Shown piece after piece: positions 1 to 11,924 of a stretch of DNA of 64,000 nucleotides; positions within the stretch are counted from its first letter, which is position 1; every line of letters starts with the position of its first letter. The stretch is taken from assembly GCA_003971905.1 (NCBI GenBank), contig RSEE01000013.1, positions 62,001-126,000 of the forward strand, written 5' to 3'. A model generated the notes under the pieces. It made no database searches. It was not told where the DNA came from and saw only the letters and a program-made list of their open reading frames with translations. Made by a program: the position numbers and the translations under genes. The stretch comes from Moniliella sp. 'wahieum' (taxonomy: Eukaryota > Basidiomycota > Moniliellomycetes > Moniliellales > Moniliellaceae).

Positions 1-259
1 ACGATTCATCATCCGACTAGCTGTGCCTGCCTTGCGACCCATCGGTCATCCTTATTGTTTAGTAGAAGTAGAAGCGGTTTAGTATACGAGGCCTTCTCCT
101 GGCTCAGGTGTAAAAAAAGAAGAAAAACAAATCAGCGGCGGCGCAGCCAGTTTCGCACGTCTCGCCTTTACGCATGCACAAAGCATGCCGGGCGGTTGGT
201 TCTGCCCCGCCAGCACGCTCGAGCGCTGCGACCCGCGGATGTCGGTGCTCGCGCGACCC

Positions 260-264
260 AAAAA
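260..264 (-). terminator. RNA polymerase III T-run terminator of tRNA-Gly
   Basis: Five T residues on the minus strand begin 6 nt after the last acceptor-stem base of the tRNA. This is the usual Pol III stop signal and supports the orientation of the tRNA gene. Confidence 0.7.
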
Positions 265-269
265 GGAGT

Positions 270-362
270 GCTTCAAAGGGGAATCGAACCCCTGTCACAT
301 CGAAGTTTACAGGCACGAGGCCAGTCTGGCAACGATGTAGTATACCACTAACCCATTGAAGC
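270..362 (-). tRNA. tRNA-Gly (anticodon GCC) with an intron
   Basis: The minus strand has a 7-bp acceptor stem (GCTTCAA pairing with TTGAAGC), a D arm containing GGTTAGTGGTA, and a T arm AGGGG-TTCGATT-CCCCT. The anticodon stem CATCG/CGATG flanks a loop beginning TTGCCA, which gives anticodon GCC. About 23 nt between the loop and the 3' half of the anticodon stem are best read as an intron placed one base after the anticodon, the canonical position. The box B sequence GGTTCGATTCC is intact. No other RNA gene lies nearby. Confidence 0.88.
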
Positions 363-1118
363 TTTATGACAGTGCACCTGGAAGACTTTTGGTGGGACGC
401 TGTGCGACCCGAGGCTAACTAAGGTGGGGCAGGAAGACCGATTGACAAGTACAGGTCGATACATGAGGCGCGGAGGTCGGTATCATTGACAAATCGCAAT
501 TAAACGAAGGAGAGTAGTAGTATACAGGTTTGGACAAACCCCGTAAAGAGAGATATAGATCGATGGAAAGAAAAAGATACCGATTCTCCACGGCTCGAGA
601 CGAGAGGAAATCAACTGAGCACACTGATATCCTGATTGTGAAAATGTAGTGGTGACCCAAATGTACGCCAGTCTGCTTCGCTCCATTGAAGTAAAAACGG
701 TTGCCTGCGTTGAGCGCTGTGCTTCATTACTGTGCGCTGAAAGTACCGCACTGCAGGCGTAGGTGAAACCAGCGAAGCGAGATGTACGTTATACCTGTGA
801 AGAGAAAGGGTGGGTCGTCTTTTGTAGCCACTTCTTCTATTATAAGTATTATAAGTTTAAGACAAGATGAGGATATGGAATGATATGAGCCTATAGTTCA
901 TCGGAACGGGTAAGAAGCACAGTGAAGAAACGGCTCTGATGGAACGAGACAGAAGAAGTGATTCAAAAAGGCGCCATGGACCCTTTCCCCTTTGAGGAAC
1001 ATCAGGAGCAGAAGGGAAAAGGCGCATATGTACAGGTGCTCTCGGCCTCCAAAGAAGGCGTAGAGAGTGGCATGTGGCGCTTTCACACTGGGTTTTCGCG
1101 TTTCATCGGTTCCGGTTC
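363..1118. other. Intergenic, no gene seen
   Basis: AT-richer spacer between the tRNA and the aldehyde dehydrogenase stop. The short reading frames show no family resemblance and no codon bias. The right end would hold the dehydrogenase 3' untranslated region. Confidence 0.6.
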
Positions 1119-2795
1119 TTAGAGGGGGTTGGGTGCATCAATGTTAACCGACACGGCCTTAACCTGGACATAGTTTTCCAGCGCGTAGCTTCCATTTTCA
1201 CGCCCAATGCCCGAGGCCTTGTATCCGCCAAACGGCACTTGGGACGACAAGGCGTTGTACGTGTTGACCCACACCGAGCCGGCCTGGAGCGCGTGCGCCG
1301 TCTTGAGAGCCTTAGAGATGTCACGGGAAAACACACCGGCAGCCAAGCCGTACATGGAATCGTTGGCCTTCTGCAAAAGCTCTTCGTGATCCTTAAACTT
1401 GTGCACCACGACCACCGGGCCAAAGATTTCCTCGCGACTAATCACCGAGTCCTCCGACGCATCCACAAAAATCGTCGGCTCAATGAACCACCCATTTGGC
1501 TGGCCCTTGCCCACGTACCGCTCCGCCGGCAGCGGCTTGCCACCCGTCACCAAGCGCCCCTCGGTCTTGCCCACCTCAATGTAATGCATGATGCGGTCAT
1601 ACTGCACCTCGCTAATCTGCGGGCCGAGATAACTGTTCTGGTCAAACGGGTCGCCCACCTTGACGGAATCAAACTTGGCCTTGAGCCGGCAAGGAACGGC
1701 TCATAGATCTTCTCGTGCACATAGATCCGCGTTCCGGCACAGCAGGTTTGGCCCATGTTGAAGTTGGCGCCCATGGTGCACCAGGAAATGGCCTGTTCCA
1801 AGTCCGCATCGTCCAGCACCACCGACGGCGACTTGCCACCCAGCTCGAGGGTGACCTTCTTGAGGTTGGTGTTGGCTGCTGCCTTCATCACCACGCGTCC
1901 GACGCGCGTCGAGCCAGTAAAGGAGACCTTGTCAATGTCCATGTGCTCTGCAATTGCGTTACCCGCGCCCGGGCCGAGGCCCGTGACCAAGTTGACCACA
2001 CCTGGAGGGAAACCAGCTTGGTGGATCAGCTCAAACAGCTTCAGCGCCGACAAGGGCGTGTTCTCGGCCGATTTGAGCACCACCGTGTTGCCCGTAGCGA
2101 GGGCAGGACCCAGCTTCCATCCCGTCAGTACCAACGGATAGTTCCACGGTACAATGCGCCGCACACGCCCACGGGCTCGAGACGCGTGTACTGGAACAAG
2201 TGCGGGTTTTCGCCCTGCAACACTTGGCCCGTGTGCTTGTCGGCCCAGCCAGAGAAGTAGCGAATGGTCTCGGCCAGTTGCGTGACGTCAAAGGCCTTGG
2301 CAATGGACAGGGGCTTGCCATTGTCCGTCGCCTCAATCGCCGCCAACTCGTCAAAGTTCTCGTCAATCAGATCGGCGAGTTTGCGAAGCATGGCAGCACG
2401 CTCGGGACCGGTCGTGTTCATGCCCCACCACGTCGTCTTGAACGCCCGACGCGCCGCCTTGACCGCCAAGTCAATGTCGTACCCATCGCCTTGGGCAATC
2501 TCGGCAATCTGCTTCTTGGTCGCAGGGTTGTACACCTTGAGCAGCTCCCCGGTCATGGCAGAGACCCATTTCCCACTGGATCACCGAGGTAGCAATAAGC
2601 AGTTAGGACATTGATCGCAAGGCACCTTTCGGCTAGGAACGGCACCAGATAAAAGCACGAACAATGAAAAGGGATCAAAACATACTCAATGTACAGACCG
2701 CCACTGAAGCTGGACTTGGTGCCGTCGGGGAAGACGAGGTTCACTTTCGGCACGGGCGACGAGCCGTAAGGGAGACTTTGAGCAGTAGGAGCCAT
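1119..2795 (-). CDS. NAD(P)-dependent aldehyde dehydrogenase, ALDH superfamily (two apparent frameshifts)
   Basis: Oxidises an aldehyde to its acid, probably in the cytosol. The first exon runs from the ATG at 2795 ([11 protein letters not shown]) to 2686. A 110-nt GT-AG intron (2685-2576) joins it to [18 protein letters not shown], the usual ALDH N-terminal strand. Family landmarks follow in order: PWNYPL, the cofactor-binding FTGSTRVGR, the catalytic glutamate in LELGGKSP, the nucleophile cysteine in GQTCCAG, EEIFGPV, and the C-terminal [13 protein letters not shown]; the stop is at 1119. Length is close to the family's roughly 500 residues. The frame slips near 2156 (after PVGVCG) and near 1688 (EPFLA to [12 protein letters not shown]). 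Each slip is explained by one lost C in a CC or CCC run. The substrate cannot be told from sequence. Acetaldehyde or a related fungal aldehyde is likely. Confidence 0.93.
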
Positions 2796-5700
2796 AGTGA
2801 TGGATAGGGCTAGAGGGAGCAAAGGGGAAAGAGGAAGAGCGGTGGGGAGTATGACGAAAAAGACAGGAGGGAGGGTCGAAGGTGGAGTTATATATATGCG
2901 ACCCCAGACGCACAGACCCTCGGCCACATGAGCTTATTGAGGTCTGAGGGAGGCCCCAGCGCGCGGGAATAATAGACGAGACGAAGAAAAAGTAGGTTGG
3001 ATGGGGGGCGGGGGACGGTGAGGAATAGCCGCAAGGGCAGCAGCCGATGGCTATCGTGCCTGTCATCTGTCACCCACACAAAACACAATAGAAATGTGAC
3101 ATGTGATGAGGCACACGGGCATAGGATGAGGCACGGCAGAGACGGGATGATGCTTGACGGATAGCGGCTGACGGCGTGGGGCCCCGGAGTGGGGCACCTC
3201 TGCGGTGGTAACTCAGAACACCGGGCATGGCCGGAGGCATGGATCCCGACGATGGGGGAGCGTGGGGGCGGGAGCGCCAGGCAACCGACAAGAGGCGGCT
3301 ATGTGCGCCGGGGGCCGAGCGGCGCTGGGGGTGGAGGCACTGGGTGGCGCTTGGCCGCGTCAAGAGTGGGGCTGGCCGGGCGGCTGGGGAGTGTGGGTGG
3401 GGCGGGACGAGAGAGCGGGGGGCGATGGAGTGAGGTGCGGTTGGCGCCGCACTGCGTCTGTTCGGCTCTGGTTAGCCCATGGTGGCTCGCCTGCGAAAAC
3501 AGCCAGAGACACTCCAGTGACGGGAGGCTAGTATACGGCGCGCTAAGACCCAAAGCCTTCCAAGCGCCCTGCGCGCGTCTACGGCTGCTACGGCTGCTAC
3601 ATGGCCGGTATAGCAGCACAAGGACGGTCAACAGATGTGAATGTGATGGTACTTTGAGTGTAGCTTTGGCCACGGCGTAAAGGCCTGTAGCACGCTACTA
3701 CGTCCGGCCGCGGTACGGTTGGGGCAGGTGCTGGGCCCTGCAACACGTGCGGGGCAAGCTGCAACGCTGGCGGCGGAGACGAGTGCCGGCTGGTGCCTGC
3801 CGGAGCGCATCGCACCCCCGCATGGCAGCCGCCGTGTGGGGGAATCAGTAACCAGTGCAGCAGCTGGGCCTGGGTGTCCCCCCGTGCCTGGGCCGGCAGC
3901 CATCACCCATCGCGGCATTAACGTCAAACATGTAACAAAGCGCAGCACGTGCAGCTCTCCGATCACCGGTCGCCAGTGGAGCAGGCGACAGCAGAAGAGC
4001 GCAGGCTGGACACTGCCCCCGCGCTGGGCCCGGAGCGGGTATAACGCACGAGGCACAGGGCCTCTGAGTACATGGAGTGCTGACTGGCGCTTCCCTGCTG
4101 CATCCCCCACGTCGCAGGGGGCCAGCCAGTGCGGCGAGCCCGTCCTTGCCCCCACACTGGCACCGCGCCCCAACTGGGAAGCGCATAGCTGTCTCACCAT
4201 GTCCGCCCTCCCCAGCGTCTGATCGCATCGGTTCCGCGCCCTTCCGCTCCCGGTTCCGCGGCCCGAACTCGTAGTGCTTGGGCATGGATTGGGACGGCCA
4301 TTGTTGGATGTCTGTGTCTTCCCTCTCCCGTTCCATTGAACGTTTGAACCCAGCCACCATCTTCAATGCACCACCCTCTCCCATCATCTTTCGGCGCGAC
4401 GGCGGGTCGCCCAGCCTATCCTCTCTCCCTCGTCGCAAGTCCCGTTCGTACGGCCGAGGTGGTCTGTGCGGGAGCTTCTGTGAGTCCCTGAATTTGTCCT
4501 ACTTCAATCTTTTCGTCTCTGGTCTTTTGGACACAAGTGAGCTTCACTGCTTAGTTGTGAGCATGCGGATCTGGACGTCGGTTTTTCCTGATCTGAGCAT
4601 CTCGTTTTCGTTGTGAGATTCTTCCCTCTCACGCGCTCGCCTCATGCATCATGCCTTCTACGTTTCTAGCTGAGGGCAGAGAACCTGTCATTTTTCGTTT
4701 GAGCATTTCTGGGTTTGACTGTCCCGTTCCTGGCTGAGCGTGGGAACCGTTCCCTACTGTTGGTCGGTGCTCATTTCTGGGTACCACAGGTCTCGATTCC
4801 CTTGCCCATTCTTCGTTGTGCTGTCTTCTCTTATAGATCCTCGTCTGTATGACTCTTGATTCATGTTTCTTTTCCCCTAGCGGGACATTTCGTCTTTTCC
4901 TTCGTCTACTTCGTCTTTTTTGTCCACATTTCGCCTCATCCTTTCGTCGTTCGTCCTTGCGCAGCATCCTTTGCCAATCCATCCTTGATCCACCACCAGC
5001 CAACTCCCGTGCTACTCTTTTAGATCGCCAGCAGTCGCTCCCAACTGCTTCCAGCAGCCACAACTGGGCCTTTTCCGTATCCATTCGGCCGCGCCATCCA
5101 TTGCCGTCGATCTCCAGCTTTCAATCTGGTCTGTCTGCTCTGCACCGATCCCGCGGCGACCCTGCAAGAGTTGAGTTGTTCGTCCGACAGACCCGGTCCT
5201 ACTTTGTCTTGGTCTGACGCGTCAACCGTACCGTTCAGGCAACCCTTCAGGATCACACAACGGACGGCAGACACGCTGGACCTGCACGTTCCGGTGCATC
5301 CACAACCTCTGGTCACGCGAGCCGACACCCCAATTGAGAGGTCCCACCTCGTCTCAAGCTCTGTTCGGATCTGCCAGTAGTGCCCGGGGGCTCGATGAAC
5401 CGTGAGTGCCAGTGGCCTGTCCAGATGGAGATGAGCGAGCGACAAGCAGACTAGCCTCGGTTCCGTTTAGTTTATTGTCGGGTGCAGTGCTCTGTCCAGA
5501 TACTAACTAGAGGGGGGGGATGAATATGCATGCCATGGCAAAAGCAAAAGCAAAAGATGATGGTGTGGTGAAGAGAGCACAATCAAATCTCACCGCCAAC
5601 CTCTTGTTTCGCTTTCGACCATTTTTCTTAGCGCGATGCAAAGCACGCTTCAGCCCAAACATCTTCCTCCCCAGCATCTCGAAGACATCTTGGCCCAGAT

Positions 5701-6729
5701 CTGCTCCAAGGTCCTCGTGGCATGCCTGCACCGTGGCTTGCGTCCAAATTAAATAATGGGCCCCAGTGGCAGTGGTACGTTTCGGCAGTGCGTAACCCTG
5801 CGCAGATGGCCCGTTCCTTCGCGCCCTCTAAGGAGGAGAAGTAAGGGTGGTGCAGAGGTATACTGACCAACCTGCTGTTGAGTGTATTCCCACTCGACCG
5901 CTGTCCATTACCCCTCTGGCTGTTGGCGCGGTCCACGGTCCAAAGACCTCAACAACATATTTCGTCCTCCCGACACGCCATGCACCCCGGCGACACTTTG
6001 TATCCGCTACCAGACACAGCATTGTTCGAGCCAGAACGAGATGACAAGGAGCAAAAGGAAATAGATTGGACCACTGGTGAGGAGAGCCACGATTCTCACT
6101 AGAGTGTATCGGCCATACACTCGGAGACGATATGGTTCCATGTCTTGCGTTGCGGTTCTTCCTCTTCCTCCGCGCACCACACCCGGGCCCGTTGTTCGAA
6201 ATGGCAGTGTGCATCATACCCAAATAATGAAAAGCGCTCGAGTTGCGGGTCGGCTCCCGCACCATCTCGCAGAGTGCGCTGAAGGTGGAAGGGATAATCG
6301 ATAACGTACGGAGCTCAGGATGGGCTCAAACAGGTTTAGTGAAGTCAGTCATCATGGCGACGAAAAGAAAGGTGCTGGACCGTCGCGGCGACACGGTGGC
6401 CAGAATAGGCAGGGGCAGGTTGGCCACGAGACGAATATTACAGCGATCCACCCTCAACCCTGCGCGTAAAACTACACATGTGCCCCAGTGGACGCCGCGA
6501 CGGAACATGATGTCTGACGCCCTCTCGGTTAGGGGTCTAAGACGCTGAGAAAAATAGGCGCGCAAAGGCAGGTATCAAAACAAGCAAGGCAAGAAGGATT
6601 CGAGCACCGTTTCAAACCGGTGCATTTTTGTCAGGTCGTACATTTCCACATCAATAAGAACGAAAGGGGGGGGAGGGGGGATTAGTGGTAAGAAGATAAG
6701 GCGCGCGGGGGGGGGGGGGGTTCAAACCC
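2796..6729. other. Long gene-poor intergenic stretch
   Basis: Nearly 4 kb without a recognisable gene. 3.1-4.2 kb is very GC-rich with only shadow frames. About 4.27-5.4 kb is strongly pyrimidine-rich on the plus strand, rich in TCTTTC/CTTCGTC-type words like a leader or intron, but no protein-like frame follows it. 5.5-6.6 kb has no coding signal. A transcribed non-coding RNA is possible but nothing in the sequence demands it. Confidence 0.5.
6707..6720. repeat. G14 homopolymer tract
   Basis: Fourteen consecutive G residues lie 9 nt beyond the permease stop codon, preceded at about 6666-6680 by further G runs. The length is likely unreliable in the assembly. Confidence 0.9.
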
Positions 6730-8841
6730 TCAGGAAGCCCGATTAGAGAAGAAGTCAAGCACCTTCTTCCACCAGGGAACGAGGCGAGCCTCTTCGCGCT
6801 CGCTTCAAGTTGTTCGAGGGTAGGAGCTTCGCGGCGGCCGGTATCAATGTCAATGTCCTCCTGCTTGACCCAGGAGTGAAGCCACCAGCGTCGGGGCCCG
6901 TACCAGACGGCACGTTGCCCAGGTACTTGACGTGCCATGGCGAGCGGAAGACCGCGTCCCAGTCCATCTCGCCAAACACGAGGAAGGCAATCACCACGGG
7001 CACGGCGAGGTAGGCTTGGAAGAAGGTCACCGGCGCTCCGAGTCCGTGTCGGCATCGGCACCGATCGGGGCAATGGCAATGATCGCTTGGAATACCAGCA
7101 CGGCAAAGTTGATCACAATCCCGTACACTGCCCCGGCAATCCCGACGGGCGAACGCCAGGGAATCAGTTCGACTGGCCGGCCGGCAGCCTTCCAGGCAGC
7201 ACGGAAGCGGATGTGGCAAATGCAAATGGTACCTAGAGCGAGCGAGAAAAAGAGGGAAGAATGCAACGTTAGTTAGGAGGCAAGGGTAATGCAGGGTAGG
7301 GCAGGAGCCGAACGAGGACAAGTAAAGAAACATACCCCACGAGAAGATGACGGCGAGACCACTGAGTGCCAAGAGCCAGTTGAAGACGTTACCGGAGCTA
7401 GTCGAGTAAACGAGGAAGGCGAGGAAGCCAAAGGCCAGTGTGACAGCCACCCGGGCATAGGGCGACCTTCGCGGTCAATGTAGGCGAACCAACGGGGAGC
7501 CTGACCGTTTTGGGCGGGGCGACGAGGGTACGAGAAGACCGTACACACTCGTGTGGCCACCGACAGGGACGAGATGAGAATGACGCGTTGACAATCGAGG
7601 GCAAGGCGTGGATTTTGGCGTGCTTGATGACGAGGACAAAAGGAGAACTGTTGGGATCGTTGCTGCTCGACCCGCTGGTCAGGGCAGGATCGTTGGGACG
7701 GATGTTGAGAGTGATAATAAAGAGCGAGCCAACGTAGAAGAGCATGATCCGCATGAAGATCTGGCGCGAAGCTTTGGGGACTGCCTTGCGAGGGTTGATC
7801 GTCTCGGCCGCGGTGATACCAATCATCTCCGTGCCAGAGAAAACTGAAGGCGGCACTGACCAGAACGGAGCAGAATCCCTTGAAGCCATTGAGGAACGCA
7901 TCGCCATGGTGCCAGTACTGCAAGCCAACCGTCGTGTGGTTAGGGGCCCCGCCGGCAGTAATCACAATGCCAGCCACGATGAAACCAAGGGTCATGCTAA
8001 AAAAATCCGTGGGTCAGTACCAGGCTCGCTGACGACAAAACAACGGTACATACAGAATCTTCAGTACTGAGCCAAACACTTCAAAGTCGGCGTAACCGCG
8101 AACGCCAAAGATGTTGATCACGGCAATGACAACCCAGCAAATGATCACCCAGACACCAGGGGATACGTGTTGGTTCGGATCCCAGAACCCAATAATGATG
8201 GTCGCTGCCACCAATTCGAGGGGCAAGGTGACGAACCATTGCATCCAGTCTGTGCAGAGGCAGAGGTTAGTCGATTGTCGAAGGGTAGATACCATGGGAG
8301 ACAGGGGGTGCAGAAATACGAACAGTTCCAACCCATGGCGAAACCCCAGGCGGGCGAGATGAAGCGGGTGGAGTAGGTGGAGAAGGAGCCAGAAACAGGG
8401 AAAATAACCGCCAATTCACCGAGGCACATGACGACACAGTAGAGCATGGAACCAATCAAGCAGTAGTCGATAATCAAAAATCCCGGGCCACCGCTGGCGT
8501 ACAACCGTGCCACCCAATGTAGAGACCGGTACCGATGCTACCGCCAAAGGCGATCATCTGAATGTGGAACTGGCTCAGCTTGCGCTGAAGTCCCTCGGGG
8601 GGTTGGAGGTGATTTCCTGGATGGAGGAGGTGCCGTCCAAGTCATCGTCTTCGCGGCCATAAGGGGAGTGGGCGCTGTCAATAAACGAAGTCTTCTCGAG
8701 TGCTTGTTCGGTGGGCGAAGCCTTGGCCATGTCGGGGTAGTTGGCCGGCTGGGCCTGCGCGGCCGCCGACTCGGGCGTGTCGACGAGCGGGGCCGGGTGC
8801 AGCTTAAAGCCGTCGAGCCAGTAGCGGATGGCACTGGCCAT
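6730..8841 (-). CDS. Amino-acid permease, fungal YAT (AAT/GAP1-like) family
   Basis: Plasma-membrane proton symporter of the amino acid/polyamine/organocation superfamily, about 12 membrane helices. It starts at the ATG at 8841 (MASAIRYWLDGFKLHP) with a roughly 90-residue acidic cytoplasmic N-terminus. It continues with LSQFHIQMIAFGGSIGTGLYIG (the conserved first-helix GxIGTGL) and FPVSGSFSTYSTRFISPAWGF in helix 3. Further on are FWDPNQHVSPGVW, SGTEMIGITAAET, RTLVA-AQNGQAPRWFAYIDREGRP, and the terminal WWKKVLDFF before the stop at 6730. At least three introns are visible: about 8.32-8.25 kb (joining WN to YWMQWF), 8.06-8.00 kb (LKIL to MTLGF) and about 7.34-7.23 kb (FSWG to TICICH). Several frame slips occur (about 8.50, 7.85, 7.6, 7.45, 7.0 and 6.8 kb), so the exact protein is not readable. 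Substrate range is not inferable. Confidence 0.9.
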
Positions 8842-11216
8842 GGTGGACGAAAGAGGTGGTGGTGGTGGTGGGGAGGAGAAACGCAAGGGGGCCCCGCGTT
8901 GCGAGGCGGCGAGCGGGAGGCTTAATATGCGAGCGCAAGCGATGGCGCACACACGCGTGCCTTGGGAGTGGTGCGTGAGCGCGTGAGGCTGGGCGCCGTT
9001 TGTTTTGTCAGGGGGGCCAGCGGCGGAAAATTGTTCCTAAGAACGCAAAGGAGCCGGTCGCCGGGGGGCGTTAGCTGCCATTATGCGTTAGACGCAGAGA
9101 ATGTGGCGGCGGGCGATCTATGATGCCATACTGCCCGCCTGCCTGGGCGCGAGCGCTCTGGCGCGGCCGCAGCCACGGGGCCTGTGGCCACCACACTCCC
9201 GCACGCCATGACGCGATGGCGCGGGTGACGCGTGACGCATGACGTGCGCCGCCGTGCGGGCGATAGCAGAGATGGACGCGACACCGACCCCGTGCCGACA
9301 GTTTGAGATGGGTTCTCGACGCCACATCGCTATCGCAACACTGGCGCTGTGCGTCTGCGTGGGATTGGCTTGGGCGGCACAGTTGCTCCGTTTTCGACCG
9401 GCTTTTGGCCGTGCCCGTGGCCAGGGCACACCAACGCAAAATAAGGCAAACCAACGCAGGCCAGCGCACACCAAGGCACCGCCGCCCCGCTCAGCTGCGC
9501 ACTCCGACGCCCAGGCGCGGCGCCCGGCCCGACAATGGGCCGGCTTGCGGCTGGCGCCGTGCCTTAGCCACCCGCAGCCAGCGGCCAATTAATTGCAAGC
9601 CCCCCTGAGGCGGCAGAGTCAGCCAGTAAAAGAAAAAAAAAAATCAAAATTCTATAATCAGTGAAGCTAGTGACTCCTTCCAAGCGGCGGGGCTGCGCCT
9701 GGGCCGTGCCTGGGCCGTGCCTGCGTTGCCGTGGCTGTCGGCTAGTCGGATGGATGATGCAGTCGATACAGCCGCGTCAAGACACCCCCACCACACACCA
9801 CATGTTTCCTCCACCGCCCACCAGCCCAACCCTGGGATGGGGCCCAAGAGGGCCCAGGCGGCCCAGGACTTGGATATGCTTCGGTGCCTGTCCCGGAGAA
9901 GGGGTCAGTTCAACTTGAACGTTCAACGAACGGTTCTCCGGGGCTCAGGCTGAGTGCCTCAGCAGGCTGAGGCTCAGCCTTCAGTGAAGCTTCAGACTGA
10001 AGCTCAGTGCGCAGCCTCCTGAGCACTCGCTCACTAGTCACTGGTGAGGCTTACTGCTCACTAGTTCCCCACTAGCTCGCGCCCGCATCCCCAGGATCCA
10101 CTTCTCAGATCTCATTCTTATGCGCTAGGCCTTAGGCCGAGCTTGATACGTGATGCACTTGAGCGCTGCAGGCGCGCTTGAAGCTTGAAGCTGGATCCGT
10201 TTGGCGCGTTCGCACCGTATGTAGATTCTTTTAGAGAGCAGTATATTATACCCCAAGCACCGTCCGCGCTCCCCCCTGTGTTACGCCCAAAGTTATACCC
10301 TCTTCTGCGTACTGAATCATGGTGCACTGAGCTATTAACTAACTCCGATTAACACGCAGGCGCGCTCGTCGTTATCATGCTCTTTCTCCCTCCGCCCTCC
10401 TCCGCCAGTGCCACATTTGCCCCACCTCGAGTATATTATTGACCCGTATAGACTGTGAGCCGCACTCTAAACTGTTCCATCAACGTCTTCGAGCACCACA
10501 ACCGTAAGTACACAGGTGGTTCGCATGGCGCGGACGAAGGTATCGATCATTTGCCAAAACCCCACATTATAATGGCCAAGCCGGCAAATTGACTTGCTCT
10601 CTTAACCGCTCAAGCTTCAGCTGAAGCCTTTGGACTCTGGGCACAATACCAGCATGCTATTGCTCTAGAGTGGGTGCGACCCTTCCCCCCTTCAGTGCGT
10701 TGTTTGGGCATGATTAATCATTGCTCGGCGGGCCATCTGTTCGTTTGGGATACCACTTCCTGGCCCTCCCCTCTTCCCGGCGGAACCTCATCGTCTCTCT
10801 CTTCGCCGTGGCTCTTGATTCTTTCTTCCTCTACCGACTGCCTCCCTACTAGCCCCGCTCACATGCATGTCACACCGGTAGATCACATGCATATCCAACC
10901 AACTGTTCAGCGCCCTAACCCGTCGATTTCGAAGCGTATCGTACCTATAGGACTTGCCCCAGCTGCTTGCTGTAATGCTCTTCCAACGTCCTGATGCTCC
11001 CAGGGGTTTAGTGCGTGGCAGATGAGGAACAGCCACCGTCGTCGGGCCCAGGTCAGAAGACATGAACGTATGCGTGGAAATTGTTGTACAGGTGGAAGGG
11101 GGAAGAAGACACGAGAAAACAATGGGAAGGACACCAGGTAAAAGGGAGGACGTGGATGAGGCCCCGGTACGTGAACATGAACGTCTGTATGGAATCCTGT
11201 GGAATCCAGGAATAAG
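8842..11216. other. Intergenic with short self-complementary repeats
   Basis: No gene recognised. About 9.90-10.08 kb is packed with GGCTGAGGCTCAGCC-, GAAGCTTCAGACTGAAGC- and CTCACTAGTCAC-type words and a TTGAACGTTCAA near 9914-9925. An 11-12 nt unit (CTGGGCCGTGC) is tandem at about 9697-9721. Open frames here are shadows of GC-rich sequence. Confidence 0.55.
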
Positions 11217-11924
11217 TTACAGCCGCCGATTCTCCTTATCGGCATCCTCCTCGCACAAGGCCCAAAACGAATCCGAATCGTCGGACGCAGCACGAGAGGA
11301 AACCTCACTGGACGCACGACGCTTGCGCTTTTTCAGCGCACGGTGGGACCCACCCCATGTCGGTCGCGGCAAGGGATGCAGGATGGGGGGGTGTCCACGT
11401 GCGAGGCGGACCCAACGGGACGAGGGTCGGGGGAGACCTTCGATGAGGAGGGCGCGGCTTGGTCGGCACTTGGGGGATAACAGATGCAGATGAGCGCCGA
11501 GAGCGCCACACTGCGGCTGGAGGGTATGAAAGGCATGAGCTGTGCGTTGGCCCAGCCTACGCAGGCGGCTCCTGCCTCTTCCTGATCCGAGCGCGGAGCC
11601 GGAAAGGTAGAAGACCAATCGGATGAGGGAACGGGACCTGCGGAAGGAGCCGAGGCGACTAGCAGAGACGAGGAGTTGCTATGCCAATCTTCGTCCGTAG
11701 TAGAACCAGATACCATGGAGACAGCACCAGTAAAAAGCCTGCGCCTCTTGCTCAGCGGCGAGGCAGTGGGAGAGAGGGGGGCTGCGCCTGTGGGCGGGGG
11801 GGGGTACCTGGTCGGCGGAGCCTCGGGGGCATCGGCAGGGATCACAGGCGGCGCGTGAATTGGCGAGCCAAAGCGGGATCTCCCTGAGTGGAATGCGGTT
11901 GCGCAAGAATGGCGCGTCAGCCAT
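11217..11924 (-). CDS. Hypothetical low-complexity, probably nuclear protein
   Basis: No family recognised. A plausible product starts at the ATG at 11924 (MADAPFLRNRIPLREIP) and stops at 11217. It has a proline-rich segment (HAPPVIPADAPEAPPTRYPP), a basic cluster after a serine/proline stretch (SPLSKRRRLFTG), and an acidic/serine linker (GSTTDEDWHSNSSS). It ends in a second basic patch KKRKRR followed by an acidic tail containing DSDSFWALCEEDADKENRRL. The two basic clusters resemble nuclear-localisation signals. The frame changes near 11880 and near 11350. Because no homology anchors it, gene status rests only on amino-acid composition that is absent from neighbouring intergenic frames. An upstream start is possible. 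Confidence 0.45.

Noticed and set aside
3189-3680. Gly/Arg-rich plus-strand frame
   Set aside because: No start context, no homology, overlaps equally long frames on the other strand; typical of GC-rich non-coding DNA.
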